DNA of 64,000 nt, taken from contig NZ_JAGXTP010000001.1 of the NCBI RefSeq assembly GCF_018334155.1, positions 62,001-126,000 of the forward strand. Reading direction: 5' to 3'. Position 1 is the stretch's first letter. Each line of letters starts with the position of its first letter. The stretch is from Devosia litorisediminis (GTDB taxonomy: Bacteria > Pseudomonadota > Alphaproteobacteria > Rhizobiales > Devosiaceae). The notes beneath the pieces were generated by a model. It saw only the letters and a list, made by a program, of their open reading frames with translations. It ran no database searches and was not told the origin of the DNA. Both the position numbers and the translations under genes were made by a program. Below, one piece after another: positions 37,888-47,036 of the stretch.

Positions 37888-39189
37888 ATGACCAAAAAAT
37901 TCGCCATCGTCGGCACCGGCGGACGTCACCAGATGTTCCGCGATGCGGTTGCCATTACCCATGCAGAGAGCGCCGATCTGGTCGCGCTTTGCGATGTGAA
38001 TCAGAGCCGTCTGGCCCTGTCGGCCCACAAGGTGCCTGACAAGACCGGCAACGGCATTGCCACCTATCTGGCTGAAGATTTCGACACCATGCTCACCGAG
38101 CAGGACCCTGATACGGTGATCGTCACTACGCCGGATTACCTGCATGACGAGTACATTGTGCGGGCGCTCGAAGCCGGTCGCAATGTGATGACCGAAAAGC
38201 CGATGACGATCGATGTGGCCAAGCTCAAGCGCATTCTGGATGCGCAAAAGGCCAGCGGCAAATCGGTGACGGTGACCTTCAACTATCGCTATTCACCGGC
38301 GCGTACGCAGCTCAAGGATATTCTGCAGAGCGGCACGATCGGCGAGATCACGGCAGTGGATTTCCGCTGGTATCTCGACCGGGTGCATGGCGCCGACTAT
38401 TTCCGTCGCTGGCACCGTTACAAGGACAAGTCCGGCGGGCTGCTGGTGCACAAATCAACGCACCATTTCGATCTGCTCAACTGGTGGGTCGCTTCAACGC
38501 CCAAGAGCGTGTCGGCTACCGGCAAGAGGGATTTCTATACGCCGGAAATGGCGATCAGGCTGGGCCTGGAAGGCCATGGCGAGCGTTGCCACACCTGCCC
38601 TGTGGCCCACAAATGCGAGTTCCGCATGGACCTTGAGGCCGATGAGGCGCTCAAGGAGCTTTATCTCGATACCGAGGGTGATGACGGTTACTGGCGCGAC
38701 AAATGCGTGTTTGCCGAGGACATCACCATCGAGGACACCATGCAGGTGCAGGCACAATACGCTTCGGGTGCCTCACTGAACTATACGCTGGTGGCCTATT
38801 CCCCCTGGGAAGGGCTGGAGGTGAAATTCCACGGTACCAAGGGTGAACTGACCCATAAGCACATCGAAGTGCACGGCGTGTTCGCCGGCGGTAATCGCGA
38901 CAGGGAAGAACGCGACAACGTCACAACCGAGCTGCATCTGGCGGGCCAGCTGCCGCAGAAGATCGACGTCTGGGAAGGCGCGGGCAGCCATGGTGGCGCC
39001 GATCCGATCATGCTGGGCTATCTGTTTGATCCGGCCAATATGGAAGCGGACAAATATGGCCGCGCATCGGACCAGGTGTCGGGTGCCTGGTCGATCCTGA
39101 CCGGTATTGCGGCCAATCAGTCGATCGCCAAGAATGGCGAGCGGGTGTTCGTCGACGAGATGCTGGCTGCGGCCGGAATTGTGCTGTAA
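37888..39189 (+). CDS. Gfo/Idh/MocA family oxidoreductase
   Basis: NAD(P)-dependent dehydrogenase for a sugar or inositol-like substrate. The 433 residues from ATG 37888 (MTKKFAIVGTGGRHQMF) have the N-terminal Rossmann site GTGGRHQMF, the catalytic EKPM lysine, and GGLLVHKSTHHFDLLNWW in the C-terminal domain. An insertion with HTCPVAHKC, possibly a metal-binding loop, is unusual for the family. An ATG at 37840 adds 16 residues without a ribosome site. The GntR regulator and the aldo/keto reductase downstream suggest a catabolic unit. Confidence 0.83.
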   Translation: MTKKFAIVGTGGRHQMFRDAVAITHAESADLVALCDVNQSRLALSAHKVPDKTGNGIATYLAEDFDTMLTEQDPDTVIVTTPDYLHDEYIVRALEAGRNVMTEKPMTIDVAKLKRILDAQKASGKSVTVTFNYRYSPARTQLKDILQSGTIGEITAVDFRWYLDRVHGADYFRRWHRYKDKSGGLLVHKSTHHFDLLNWWVASTPKSVSATGKRDFYTPEMAIRLGLEGHGERCHTCPVAHKCEFRMDLEADEALKELYLDTEGDDGYWRDKCVFAEDITIEDTMQVQAQYASGASLNYTLVAYSPWEGLEVKFHGTKGELTHKHIEVHGVFAGGNRDREERDNVTTELHLAGQLPQKIDVWEGAGSHGGADPIMLGYLFDPANMEADKYGRASDQVSGAWSILTGIAANQSIAKNGERVFVDEMLAAAGIVL

Positions 39190-39237
39190 CGGCTGATCTG
39201 GGGGCACCAAGCCCCCAGAAATCTGTGGAAGGCACGC

Positions 39238-39262
39238 AATCGGGGGGCGCATTCCCCCGATT
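39238..39262. repeat. hairpin between oxidoreductase and GntR genes
   Basis: A perfect nine-base stem AATCGGGGG/CCCCCGATT with a seven-base loop, ten bases before the GntR frame. The T-run expected of a terminator is missing (only TTATCC follows), so it may be a weak terminator or a regulatory hairpin. Confidence 0.5.
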
Positions 39263-39271
39263 ATCCGGCCC

Positions 39272-39973
39272 ATGGTCGGAGCGGGGGGATTTAACAAGGT
39301 GTCGACCCAGGTGCTTGAAGTAACCGAGGAGACCATGGCAATGCGCGTCGTTGGCGCATTGCGTGACGAAATCGTCAGCATGGCGCTCAAGCCGGGCGAT
39401 GTTATTTCCGAGAGCGACATTGCGGGCCGCTACGGTGTGTCCCGCCAGCCCGTGCGCGAGGCGTTCATCCGGCTGGCGCAGCAGGGTCTGCTGCTGATCC
39501 GCCCCAAGCGGGCCACAGTGGTCAAGAAAATCTCCCCCGAAGGCGTGCGGCAATCGCGCTTTATCCGCGAATCCATCGAAGTGGAGATCGTGCGGCGTCT
39601 GGCGGCCCATCCGGGCGAGGCAGCGGCGGTGCTCAAGGCGCTGATCGCAGATCAGGAAACGGCCTCGGCGGCCAATGACAGTCGCGGCTTTCACACGCTG
39701 GACGAATTGTTCCACCGCACCATGGCGCGGTTGGCGGGCGTGGAATATGCGTGGCAGCTGATCGATGATCACAAGATGCAGCTCGATCGGGTGCGCTATC
39801 TGACACTGGGGGCGTCGTCCTCACGGGTGGCGATTGACGAGCACCTCAAGATTGCCAAGGCCGTGGCCGAAGGCGACATTGCGGGCGCCGAAGCGGCAAT
39901 GCGGGCGCATCTGGCGCGCGCTGAAGTGCTGCTCAGCCAGACCATTGGCGATCATCCCGATTATTTCGAATAG
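39272..39973 (+). CDS. GntR family transcriptional regulator (FCD subfamily)
   Basis: DNA-binding repressor-type protein that senses a metabolite. N-terminal winged helix (about residues 25-85, GDVISESDIAGRYGVSRQPVREAFIRLAQQG) and C-terminal FCD ligand domain with metal-ligand pattern (FHTLDELFHRTMARL, DEHLKIAKAVAEGD, MRAHLARAE). The frame opens at ATG 39272; a GTG at 39299 and an ATG at 39335 are alternative starts, and the latter has GAGGAG close by. It probably controls the neighbouring oxidoreductase and/or aldo/keto reductase genes. Confidence 0.87.
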   Translation: MVGAGGFNKVSTQVLEVTEETMAMRVVGALRDEIVSMALKPGDVISESDIAGRYGVSRQPVREAFIRLAQQGLLLIRPKRATVVKKISPEGVRQSRFIRESIEVEIVRRLAAHPGEAAAVLKALIADQETASAANDSRGFHTLDELFHRTMARLAGVEYAWQLIDDHKMQLDRVRYLTLGASSSRVAIDEHLKIAKAVAEGDIAGAEAAMRAHLARAEVLLSQTIGDHPDYFE

Positions 39974-40167
39974 GATGACGCATCCGGGTTGACCGGGGCG
40001 ACCCCTGCGGGTCAGGCTTTGTCATCGAGCTCCATGCGCGCTGCCCTAATCTGGCCAGCTGCGGATCGGTTGGCCATCCAGAACATTATCAAGCAGTGAT
40101 GGGTGCACAGCGCCTGTCGGGCGCGCAGCGAATGCGCTCGCGCGAGAACCACAAAGGACAGCACGGC

Positions 40168-41142
40168 ATGAAAACGCGGCGTTTGGGCAAGACGGGTTTT
40201 GAGGTTTCGGAAATCGGGCTGGGCTGCTGGCAGCTGGGCGGCGATTTCGGGCCGGTGGGTGACGAGACGGCTACAGCTATTCTCGATGCCGCCAATCAGG
40301 CTGGCGTGACCTTCTGGGACACTGCTGACGTCTATGGCGGTGGCATGAGCGAAAGCCGGATCGGCGGCCATGCCAAGGGCGCCGGTGTGCATGTGGCGAC
40401 CAAGCTGGGGCGTGGCGGTGGGTTGTTCCCCGACAATTATTCGAAGGAAGGCATTCGCAAGAGCCTTGAGGGGTCAGCCGAGCGGCTGGGTGTCTCTTCG
40501 CTGGATCTGGCGCAGTTGCACTGTGTGCCGCTTGGCGTGCTGCAGGATGGCGCGATTTTTGGCTGGATGGATGAGCTCAAGGCCGAAGGGCTGATCAAGC
40601 ATTGGGGCGCCAGTGTCGAGACCATTGAAGAAGGGCTGATCTGCCTGGAACAGCCCGGCCTCGCCACACTGCAGATCATCTTCAACCTGTTCCGCCAGGA
40701 TGCGGCCGAAGTGCTGCTGCCCAAGGCGGCAGAGAAGGATGTCGGCATTATCGTGCGACTGCCGTTGGCCAGCGGGCTGCTGAGCGGCAAGTTCAGCAAG
40801 GACACGCAGTTCGAAGCCAGCGATCACCGTAATTATAACGCCAATGGCGATGCGTTTTCGGTGGGCGAGACCTTTGCCGGCATCCCGTTTCAACGCGGTG
40901 TGGAGCTGGTCAATGAGCTCAAGGGTTACGCGCCGGGCGGCATGGAGATGAGCCAGTTCGCACTGCGCTGGATTCTGGACCATCCCGAGGTCTCGACCAT
41001 CATTGCCGGGGTGAGCAAGCCCGAGCAGCTGGCCGACAATGTCGCCGCCAGTGAACTGCGCAGCCTGTTCCCGGCGCTGATGGGCCAGCTCAAGAGCTGG
41101 TATGAGGAAAGCGTCAAGCCGGAGATCCGGGGCGGCGTTTGA
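40168..41142 (+). CDS. aldo/keto reductase
   Basis: NADPH-dependent oxidoreductase with a TIM-barrel fold. The 324 residues from ATG 40168 (AAAGGA nine bases upstream) start MKTRRLGKTGFEVSEIGLGCW, typical for the YajO/YghZ-like group, with catalytic Asp/Tyr in FWDTADVYGGGMSE, Lys in HVATKLGRGG, and an altered position QLHCVPLG where many relatives have LHxP or QxHxxD. The C-terminal ILDHPEVSTIIAGVSKPEQL binds the cofactor. Substrate unknown. Confidence 0.88.
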   Translation: MKTRRLGKTGFEVSEIGLGCWQLGGDFGPVGDETATAILDAANQAGVTFWDTADVYGGGMSESRIGGHAKGAGVHVATKLGRGGGLFPDNYSKEGIRKSLEGSAERLGVSSLDLAQLHCVPLGVLQDGAIFGWMDELKAEGLIKHWGASVETIEEGLICLEQPGLATLQIIFNLFRQDAAEVLLPKAAEKDVGIIVRLPLASGLLSGKFSKDTQFEASDHRNYNANGDAFSVGETFAGIPFQRGVELVNELKGYAPGGMEMSQFALRWILDHPEVSTIIAGVSKPEQLADNVAASELRSLFPALMGQLKSWYEESVKPEIRGGV

Positions 41143-41182
41143 GCCCGACCTTACGGTTCGGCCCTCGCGACAAGCAAAGTGC

Positions 41183-41203
41183 CCCTCGGGTCAATCCCGA
41201 GGG
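41183..41203. repeat. CCCTCGGG intergenic palindrome
   Basis: An eight-base perfect stem CCCTCGGG/CCCGAGGG with a five-base loop in the gap after the aldo/keto reductase. No T-run follows. A REP-like sequence is likely. Confidence 0.5.
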
Positions 41204-41336
41204 TGACGCGCGGTGGGCATGAGACGCACGTGAGTGCCGAGCGCGATCCTTGTTTGGAGGCGTGACGCCCCCTAGCGGATCGGGCTGGGGGTGCCTACGT
41301 TGTCATCAACAAAGAAAAAACCTGCCGAGTAGTGTC

Positions 41337-44246
41337 ATGTCCTATCACGAAGCCTTCGAACTGATCCGCGACGAACATATCGCGGAGGCCAATTCGCAGG
41401 CGCAGCTGTTCCGCCACAAAAAGACCGGGGCCGAGGTGCTCAGCCTGGTCAATGACGACGAGAACAAGGTGTTTGGCATCACTTTCAAGACGCCGCCGAC
41501 GGATTCTACCGGCATCGCCCATATTCTGGAGCACTCGGTGCTGTGTGGCAGCCGGAAATATCCGGTCAAGAAGCCGTTCGTGGAGCTGATCAAGGGCTCG
41601 CTGAACACGTTTCTGAACGCCATGACGTTTCCGGACAAGACGGCCTATCCAGTGGCCAGCCAGAACCTGAAGGACTTCTACAATCTGGTGGACGTCTATC
41701 TGGATGCGGTGTTCTTTCCGCTGCTGACCGAAGAGACCTTCCTGCAGGAAGGCTGGCATTACGAGCTGGAAGATGTCGACGCACCGCTGGTCTATAAGGG
41801 CGTGGTGTTCAACGAGATGAAGGGCGTGTTCTCGTCGCCCGATGCGGTGATGCGCGATCTTTCGCAGCGCTCGCTTTACCCCGATGTGACCTATGGCAAA
41901 AGCTCGGGCGGGGACCCCAAGGCAATCCCCGAGCTGACGTTCGAGCAGTTCAAGAATTTCCACCAGACCTATTATCACCCGTCCAATACCCGCGCGTTCT
42001 TTTCGGGTGATGATGATGCCGGTGAGCGGCTGGCGATTCTGGATGCCTATTTCAGCCAGTTCGAGCGGGCGCCGGTGGATGCGGAGGTCAAGCTGCAGCC
42101 GCGGTTCAACGCGCCGCGCCAGATCGAGGCCACCTATGCCGGCACCAAGGACGATGCCAAGGCGCGCGATGGCATGGTTTCAGTCAACTGGATGATCGAC
42201 CCGGCGGCGGATCGCACCGAAGCGCTCAGCCATGGCATGCTGAGCTATCTGCTGGCGGGCAATTCGGCCGCCCCGCTGCGCAAGGCGCTCAATGAGAGCG
42301 GGCTGGGCGAAGGCATGACGGGCGGCGGTATCGGCGGCGGTCTGCGTCAGCCCATGGCCAGCTTTGGCATGAAGGGCATTGACCCGGCCGATGCGGGCAA
42401 GGTCGAAGCGCTGATCCTGAAAACGCTCGAAGAGATCGCCGACACCGGGTTCGCGCCCGAGCAGCTGGAAGCGGCGGCCAACACGTTCGAGTTTTCGCTG
42501 CGCGAGAACAATACCGGGTCCTATCCACGCGGCATGATGTACATGTTCAACGCGCTGGGGACCTGGCTGCATGAGGGCGATCCGATTGCGCCGCTGGCGT
42601 TTGAAGAGGCGTTGAGCGCGCTCAAGGCCAAGGCGGGGCAGGGCTTTTTCGCCAAGGAAATCCGCCGACTGTTTCTGGACAATATGCACCGCACCACGGT
42701 GAGCCTGCAGGCCGACCCCGATCAGGGCGCGCGCGAGGCGGCCAAGGAAGCCTCGATTCTGGCCGATGTGCGCAAGGGATTTGATGCCAAGGCGCTGGAA
42801 GACACCAAGGCCGAGACCGAACGGCTCAAGGCGTTGCAGGAAGAGGTGGATGATCCCGCGCTATTGGCGCAGATCCCCACGCTGACGCTGGCTGATCTGC
42901 CGCGGCAGACACGGACGGTGCCGATCGATATCGGCACGCTGGCGGACACCAGGCTGTTCTACCACGACCTGCCGACACTGGGGATCGTCTATCTCGATAT
43001 GGGGTTCGATCTGCATGTGCTGGACAAGGAACTGCTGCCCTATCTGCCGCTGTTTGGCCGGGCGCTGCTGCAGACCGGTACCAGCAAGGAGGACTTTGTC
43101 AGCCTGACCCAGCGCATTGGTCGCTCGACCGGTGGCGTTGCCCAGCACCGTGGGTTGTCGTCGCGACAGGGCGATGCTGGCAGCGCGGCCTGGTTCTTCC
43201 TGTCTGGCAAGGCTGTGCCGGACAAGATCGACGAGATGCTGGCGATCATGGGCGATGTGCTGCTTGATGCACGACTGGATAATCGCGAGCGCTTCAAGCA
43301 GATGGCACTCGAGGAAAAGGCGGGCTTTGAAGCGCGCATGATCCCGGCGGGCAATTCGATTGTCGATACGCGGCTGAAGTCGAGCCTTACCGAGGCGAGC
43401 TGGATTTCGGAGCAGATGGGTGGCGTGAGCTATCTGATGTTCCTGCGCGAACTGGTGGCGCGGATCGAGAGCGATTGGGACAGCGTGGAGAGCGCGCTCA
43501 AGCGTATGCGCGATACGTTGTTCAACCGGGGGCGCATGGTGGTCAATGTGACCGCTGATAGTGCGCTGTGGGGCCGGGCCAAGGGCGAGATCGAGGGTTT
43601 CCTTGGGACGCTGCCGGACGCCAAACATGAGTTTGCCGACTGGAGTGTGGATTTTGCGCCCAAGTCCGAAGGGCTGATCATCCCGGTCCAGGTCAATTAT
43701 GTCGGCAAGGGCGCCAATCTCAAGGCGCTGGGGTTTGAGCTGACGGGGGCGTCCAGCGTGGCGCTGAAGTTTCTCAACACCACTTATATGTGGGACAAAA
43801 TCCGCGTGCAGGGCGGCGCCTATGGCGGCTCGGCGCGGTTCGACCTGACCTCGGGCAATTTCAGCTTTCTGAGCTATCGCGATCCCAATCTGCTCAAGAC
43901 GCTGGACGCCTATGATGGGGCGGCCAAGGCGCTACACGCGGCGATTGGCGCCAATGATCTGACACGCTCGATCATCGGGGTGATCGGCGATGTCGATGGC
44001 TATGAATTCCCCGACGCCAAGGGCTATTCCTCGATGTGGCGGCAATTGACCGGGACCACGGACGACCTGCGGCAGCAGCGCCGTGACGAAATCCTGTCGA
44101 CGAGCGCAGCTGACTTCAAGGCGATGGCCGAGGCGGTGGACGCTGTGCGCCAGCATGGTCATGTGGTTGTGCTGGGTGGTGAGGCCGCTATCAGCAAGGC
44201 CAATGAAACGCGCGCGGGGCTGCTGGATGTGACCAAGGTGATGTAG
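41337..44246 (+). CDS. M16C metallopeptidase (presequence protease-like)
   Basis: Large zinc protease of the insulinase family, PreP/Cym1 type, that degrades unstructured peptides in a closed chamber. From ATG 41337 it has 969 residues. Inverted zinc motif HILEH (H62, E65, H66) with the distal glutamate expected in GVVFNEMKGVFSS; two M16 halves joined by a helical hairpin (about 430-540); the C-terminal half includes GGAYGGSARFDLTSGNF. No signal peptide, so cytoplasmic. The frame upstream of ATG 41337 (from 41250) contains the intergenic region only. Confidence 0.93.
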   Translation: MSYHEAFELIRDEHIAEANSQAQLFRHKKTGAEVLSLVNDDENKVFGITFKTPPTDSTGIAHILEHSVLCGSRKYPVKKPFVELIKGSLNTFLNAMTFPDKTAYPVASQNLKDFYNLVDVYLDAVFFPLLTEETFLQEGWHYELEDVDAPLVYKGVVFNEMKGVFSSPDAVMRDLSQRSLYPDVTYGKSSGGDPKAIPELTFEQFKNFHQTYYHPSNTRAFFSGDDDAGERLAILDAYFSQFERAPVDAEVKLQPRFNAPRQIEATYAGTKDDAKARDGMVSVNWMIDPAADRTEALSHGMLSYLLAGNSAAPLRKALNESGLGEGMTGGGIGGGLRQPMASFGMKGIDPADAGKVEALILKTLEEIADTGFAPEQLEAAANTFEFSLRENNTGSYPRGMMYMFNALGTWLHEGDPIAPLAFEEALSALKAKAGQGFFAKEIRRLFLDNMHRTTVSLQADPDQGAREAAKEASILADVRKGFDAKALEDTKAETERLKALQEEVDDPALLAQIPTLTLADLPRQTRTVPIDIGTLADTRLFYHDLPTLGIVYLDMGFDLHVLDKELLPYLPLFGRALLQTGTSKEDFVSLTQRIGRSTGGVAQHRGLSSRQGDAGSAAWFFLSGKAVPDKIDEMLAIMGDVLLDARLDNRERFKQMALEEKAGFEARMIPAGNSIVDTRLKSSLTEASWISEQMGGVSYLMFLRELVARIESDWDSVESALKRMRDTLFNRGRMVVNVTADSALWGRAKGEIEGFLGTLPDAKHEFADWSVDFAPKSEGLIIPVQVNYVGKGANLKALGFELTGASSVALKFLNTTYMWDKIRVQGGAYGGSARFDLTSGNFSFLSYRDPNLLKTLDAYDGAAKALHAAIGANDLTRSIIGVIGDVDGYEFPDAKGYSSMWRQLTGTTDDLRQQRRDEILSTSAADFKAMAEAVDAVRQHGHVVVLGGEAAISKANETRAGLLDVTKVM

Positions 44247-44301
44247 CCAAATTGGCGGGAGTTGCGCCGGGACCAGAGGCCCCCACCTGAGCCCTGCGGG
44301 G

Positions 44302-44328
44302 CCTCCCTCCCTACAAGGGGGAGGGAGG
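44302..44328. repeat. CCTCCCTCCC intergenic hairpin
   Basis: A perfect ten-base stem CCTCCCTCCC/GGGAGGGAGG with a seven-base loop, between the protease and exonuclease genes. It is related to the CCTCCCCCT hairpins at 13646, 13759 and 30916. Confidence 0.55.
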
Positions 44329-44451
44329 GTGCCCGGGTCGGTGGTTCGCGAGGCGCACCGCAAGCGGGTGCCAATGCTGACATTGTCTGGCGATGCGCTT
44401 GCCCTAATATGTCGTGAACCAGTTCTGATCGCGGCACGTTAAGGTGGGGAC

Positions 44452-45456
44452 ATGGCAATCCAGATCCTCGACCGGCACCTGCACATCAAGGCGATAGACG
44501 CCTATATCGACCCCAGCGTGCCGCGTGAGCGGGCGATCATTACCCATGGCCATGCGGACCATGCGCGCAGCGGGCATGGCTCGGTGCTGGCGACGCCAGA
44601 CACGATTGCCATCATGAAGACGCGCTATGGCGAGGACTGCGCACGGCGGTTTGAACCGCTGGATTTCGGCGTGCCGCTGAAGATCGATGATGTGACGATC
44701 ACGCTGTTCCCGGCCGGGCATATTCTGGGCTCGGCGCAGGTGCTGGTGGAGCAGGCCGGGCAGCGCGTGGTGGTGACGGGCGATTACAAGCGGCTGGCCG
44801 AGCGCACGGCGCAACCCTATGAACTGGTCAAATGCGATCTGCTGGTGACCGAGGCGACGTTTGGCCTGCCAGTGTTTCAGCATCCGCCGCCGCAGACCGA
44901 GATCGCGCGACTGCTCAAATCGGTGCGGGATAATCCCGAGCGCAGTCATCTGGTCGGCAGCTACGCGCTGGGCAAGGCGCAGCGGGTGATCGCGCTGCTG
45001 CGCGACGCGGGTTATGACGCGCCAATATATCTGCATGGCGCCATGCTCAAGCTGTGTGCGCTTTATGAAGAGCTGGGCGTGCCGCTGGGCGATCTGCGCC
45101 CGGCGCTGGATGTGCCCAAGGCGGAACTGGCGGGGCAGATCGTGATCGCGCCGCCTTCAGCAATTCGCGACCGCTGGAGTCGGCGGTTTCCCGATCCGGT
45201 GGTGTGTCAGGCCTCGGGCTGGATGAGTGTGAAACAGCGGGCGCGGCAGGCGCTGGTGGAATTGCCGCTGGTGATTTCGGACCATTGTGACTGGGGCGAA
45301 CTGCAGCAGACGGTACGCGAAACCGAGGCCGAGACCGTGTGGGTGACGCATGGGCGCGAGGATGCGCTGGTCTATTGGTGTCAAAGCCAGGGCCTGAACG
45401 CCGAGCCCCTGCACCTGCAGGGCTTTGAGGATGAGGGCGGGGAGGACGCGGCATGA
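44452..45456 (+). CDS. DNA ligase-associated exonuclease (metallo-beta-lactamase fold)
   Basis: Putative nuclease of the beta-CASP/MBL superfamily that travels with an ATP-dependent DNA ligase. The 334 residues carry the metal motif THGHADHARSGHG, FPAGHILGSAQ, VVVTGDYK and the late histidine in WVTHGRE. AGGTGG stands a few bases before ATG 44452. It overlaps the ligase gene by ATGA, so both are made together, and it presumably trims ends before sealing. Also related to mRNA 3'-end processing factors, but the ligase neighbour makes DNA the likely substrate. Confidence 0.9.
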   Translation: MAIQILDRHLHIKAIDAYIDPSVPRERAIITHGHADHARSGHGSVLATPDTIAIMKTRYGEDCARRFEPLDFGVPLKIDDVTITLFPAGHILGSAQVLVEQAGQRVVVTGDYKRLAERTAQPYELVKCDLLVTEATFGLPVFQHPPPQTEIARLLKSVRDNPERSHLVGSYALGKAQRVIALLRDAGYDAPIYLHGAMLKLCALYEELGVPLGDLRPALDVPKAELAGQIVIAPPSAIRDRWSRRFPDPVVCQASGWMSVKQRARQALVELPLVISDHCDWGELQQTVRETEAETVWVTHGREDALVYWCQSQGLNAEPLHLQGFEDEGGEDAA

Positions 45457-47027
45457 AGCGGTTTTCCCAATTACTCGAACTACTCGCCCTGACCTCGTCG
45501 CGCACCCGCAAGCTGGCGGCGCTGACCCAGTATTTTGCCGAGACGCCGGACCCGGACCGTGGCTATGCGCTGGCAGTGCTGACGGGTGCATTGAACTTCG
45601 CCAATGTGAAGCCTGCCCTGCTCAAGGAAACCGTGCTGGCCGAGGTGGACCCGACGCTGTTTGCCATGAGCTATGACTATGTCGGTGATCTGGGTGAGAC
45701 GATCGCGTTGATCTGGCCGCATCACGGGGGCGCGGGTGAATTGCCATCGCTGACCGCGCTGATCGAGATGTTCAACACTACCGCCAAGCGCGACCTGCCC
45801 AAGCTGATTGGCGGGCTGCTGACGCAGGCGGAAATCAATGAGCGCTGGGCGCTGGTGAAGCTGGCGACGGGCGGTTTGCGGGTGGGCGTTTCGGCGCGGC
45901 TGGCCAAGACCGCACTGGCGGAAATGAGCGGGGTGGACCTGCAGGCGATTGAAGAAGTCTGGCACGGGCTCAAGGTCCCCTATGGGCCGCTATTTGAGTG
46001 GCTTGAGGGTAAGACCGGGCGCCCGGAAATTGATCAGGCAGCGCGGTTTCATCCGCTCATGCTGAGCAATCCGATTGACGAGGAAAAGGATCTGGTCAAG
46101 TTCGCGCCGGCCGATTTTGCCGCCGAATGGAAATGGGACGGCATTCGGGTGCAACTGGTGATGGGCGAAAGCGTGTCGCTTTTTTCGCGTACCGGCGACG
46201 ACATTGCCGGGGCGTTTCCCGATATTGTCGAGAATGCCCAGGGGCGCGCCGTGCTGGATGGTGAATTGCTGGTAGGCAAGGATTTCGAACCCGGCTCGTT
46301 CAATGATTTGCAGCAGCGGCTGAACAAGAAGGTCGCCAGCGCCAAGCACCTCAAGGACAGTCCGGCCTTCATCCGGGTCTATGACATGCTGTTTGATGGC
46401 GAAGAGGATGTGCGGGCCTTGCCCTGGAGCGCGCGGCGAGCGCGGCTGGAGGCGTGGTTTGCAGCCAATCCCCAGACGCGGCTGGACCTGTCGGCGGTGC
46501 TGCCGTTTGCCGATTGGGATGATCTGGCGCAGCAACGGCGACAGGGTGCCGATGAGCATGGCCATGAAGGGGTGATGATCAAGCTGCGGCAGGCGCCATA
46601 TGTCCCAGGACGGCCCAAGGGGCACTGGTACAAATGGAAGCGCGATCCCAATATTGTCGACGCGGTGCTGATGTATGCCCAGCGCGGGCATGGGCGGCGC
46701 AGTTCGTTCTATTCCGACTACACATTCGGGGTCTGGAAGGGCAATGAGATCGTGCCGATCGGCAAGGCTTATTTCGGTTTTACCGATGAGGAACTCAAGC
46801 TGCTCGATAAATGGATCCGCGCCAATACGCTGGCCTCATACGGGCCGGTACGCGAGGTGAAAAAGGAGCTGGTGTTCGAAGTGGCGTTCGACAGCGCCCA
46901 GGAGAGTGCGCGGCACAAGTCGGGCGTGGCGCTGCGGTTTCCGCGCATCAGCCGGATCCGCTGGGACAAGCCGGCGGGTGAAGCAGCGACGCTGGCGGAT
47001 ATGGCCGTGTTTGTGGCGGCAAGTTAG
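45453..47027 (+). CDS. ATP-dependent DNA ligase (exonuclease-associated family)
   Basis: Second ATP-dependent ligase of the window, separate from LigD and without phosphoesterase or polymerase domains. The 524 residues comprise an N-terminal DNA-binding domain (about 1-195), an adenylation domain with the nucleotidyl lysine K227 in EWKWDGIR, GEL-type motif VLDGELL, EGVMIKLR and the OB domain ending with FPRISRIRWDKP. The form corresponds to the ligase normally found in a four-gene repair cassette with an exonuclease, an Lhr-type helicase and a phosphoesterase; only the exonuclease is here. Confidence 0.92.
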   Translation: MKRFSQLLELLALTSSRTRKLAALTQYFAETPDPDRGYALAVLTGALNFANVKPALLKETVLAEVDPTLFAMSYDYVGDLGETIALIWPHHGGAGELPSLTALIEMFNTTAKRDLPKLIGGLLTQAEINERWALVKLATGGLRVGVSARLAKTALAEMSGVDLQAIEEVWHGLKVPYGPLFEWLEGKTGRPEIDQAARFHPLMLSNPIDEEKDLVKFAPADFAAEWKWDGIRVQLVMGESVSLFSRTGDDIAGAFPDIVENAQGRAVLDGELLVGKDFEPGSFNDLQQRLNKKVASAKHLKDSPAFIRVYDMLFDGEEDVRALPWSARRARLEAWFAANPQTRLDLSAVLPFADWDDLAQQRRQGADEHGHEGVMIKLRQAPYVPGRPKGHWYKWKRDPNIVDAVLMYAQRGHGRRSSFYSDYTFGVWKGNEIVPIGKAYFGFTDEELKLLDKWIRANTLASYGPVREVKKELVFEVAFDSAQESARHKSGVALRFPRISRIRWDKPAGEAATLADMAVFVAAS

Positions 47028-47036
47028 GAGATTTTG

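Noticed and set aside
44415..44440. EcfG-like promoter TGAAC-N17-CGTT before the exonuclease-ligase operon
   Set aside because: The -35 has a mismatch in its first base, and transcription would start only about five bases before the ATG, deleting the good ribosome site. Tempting because ku-ligD has a true match, but not convincing.
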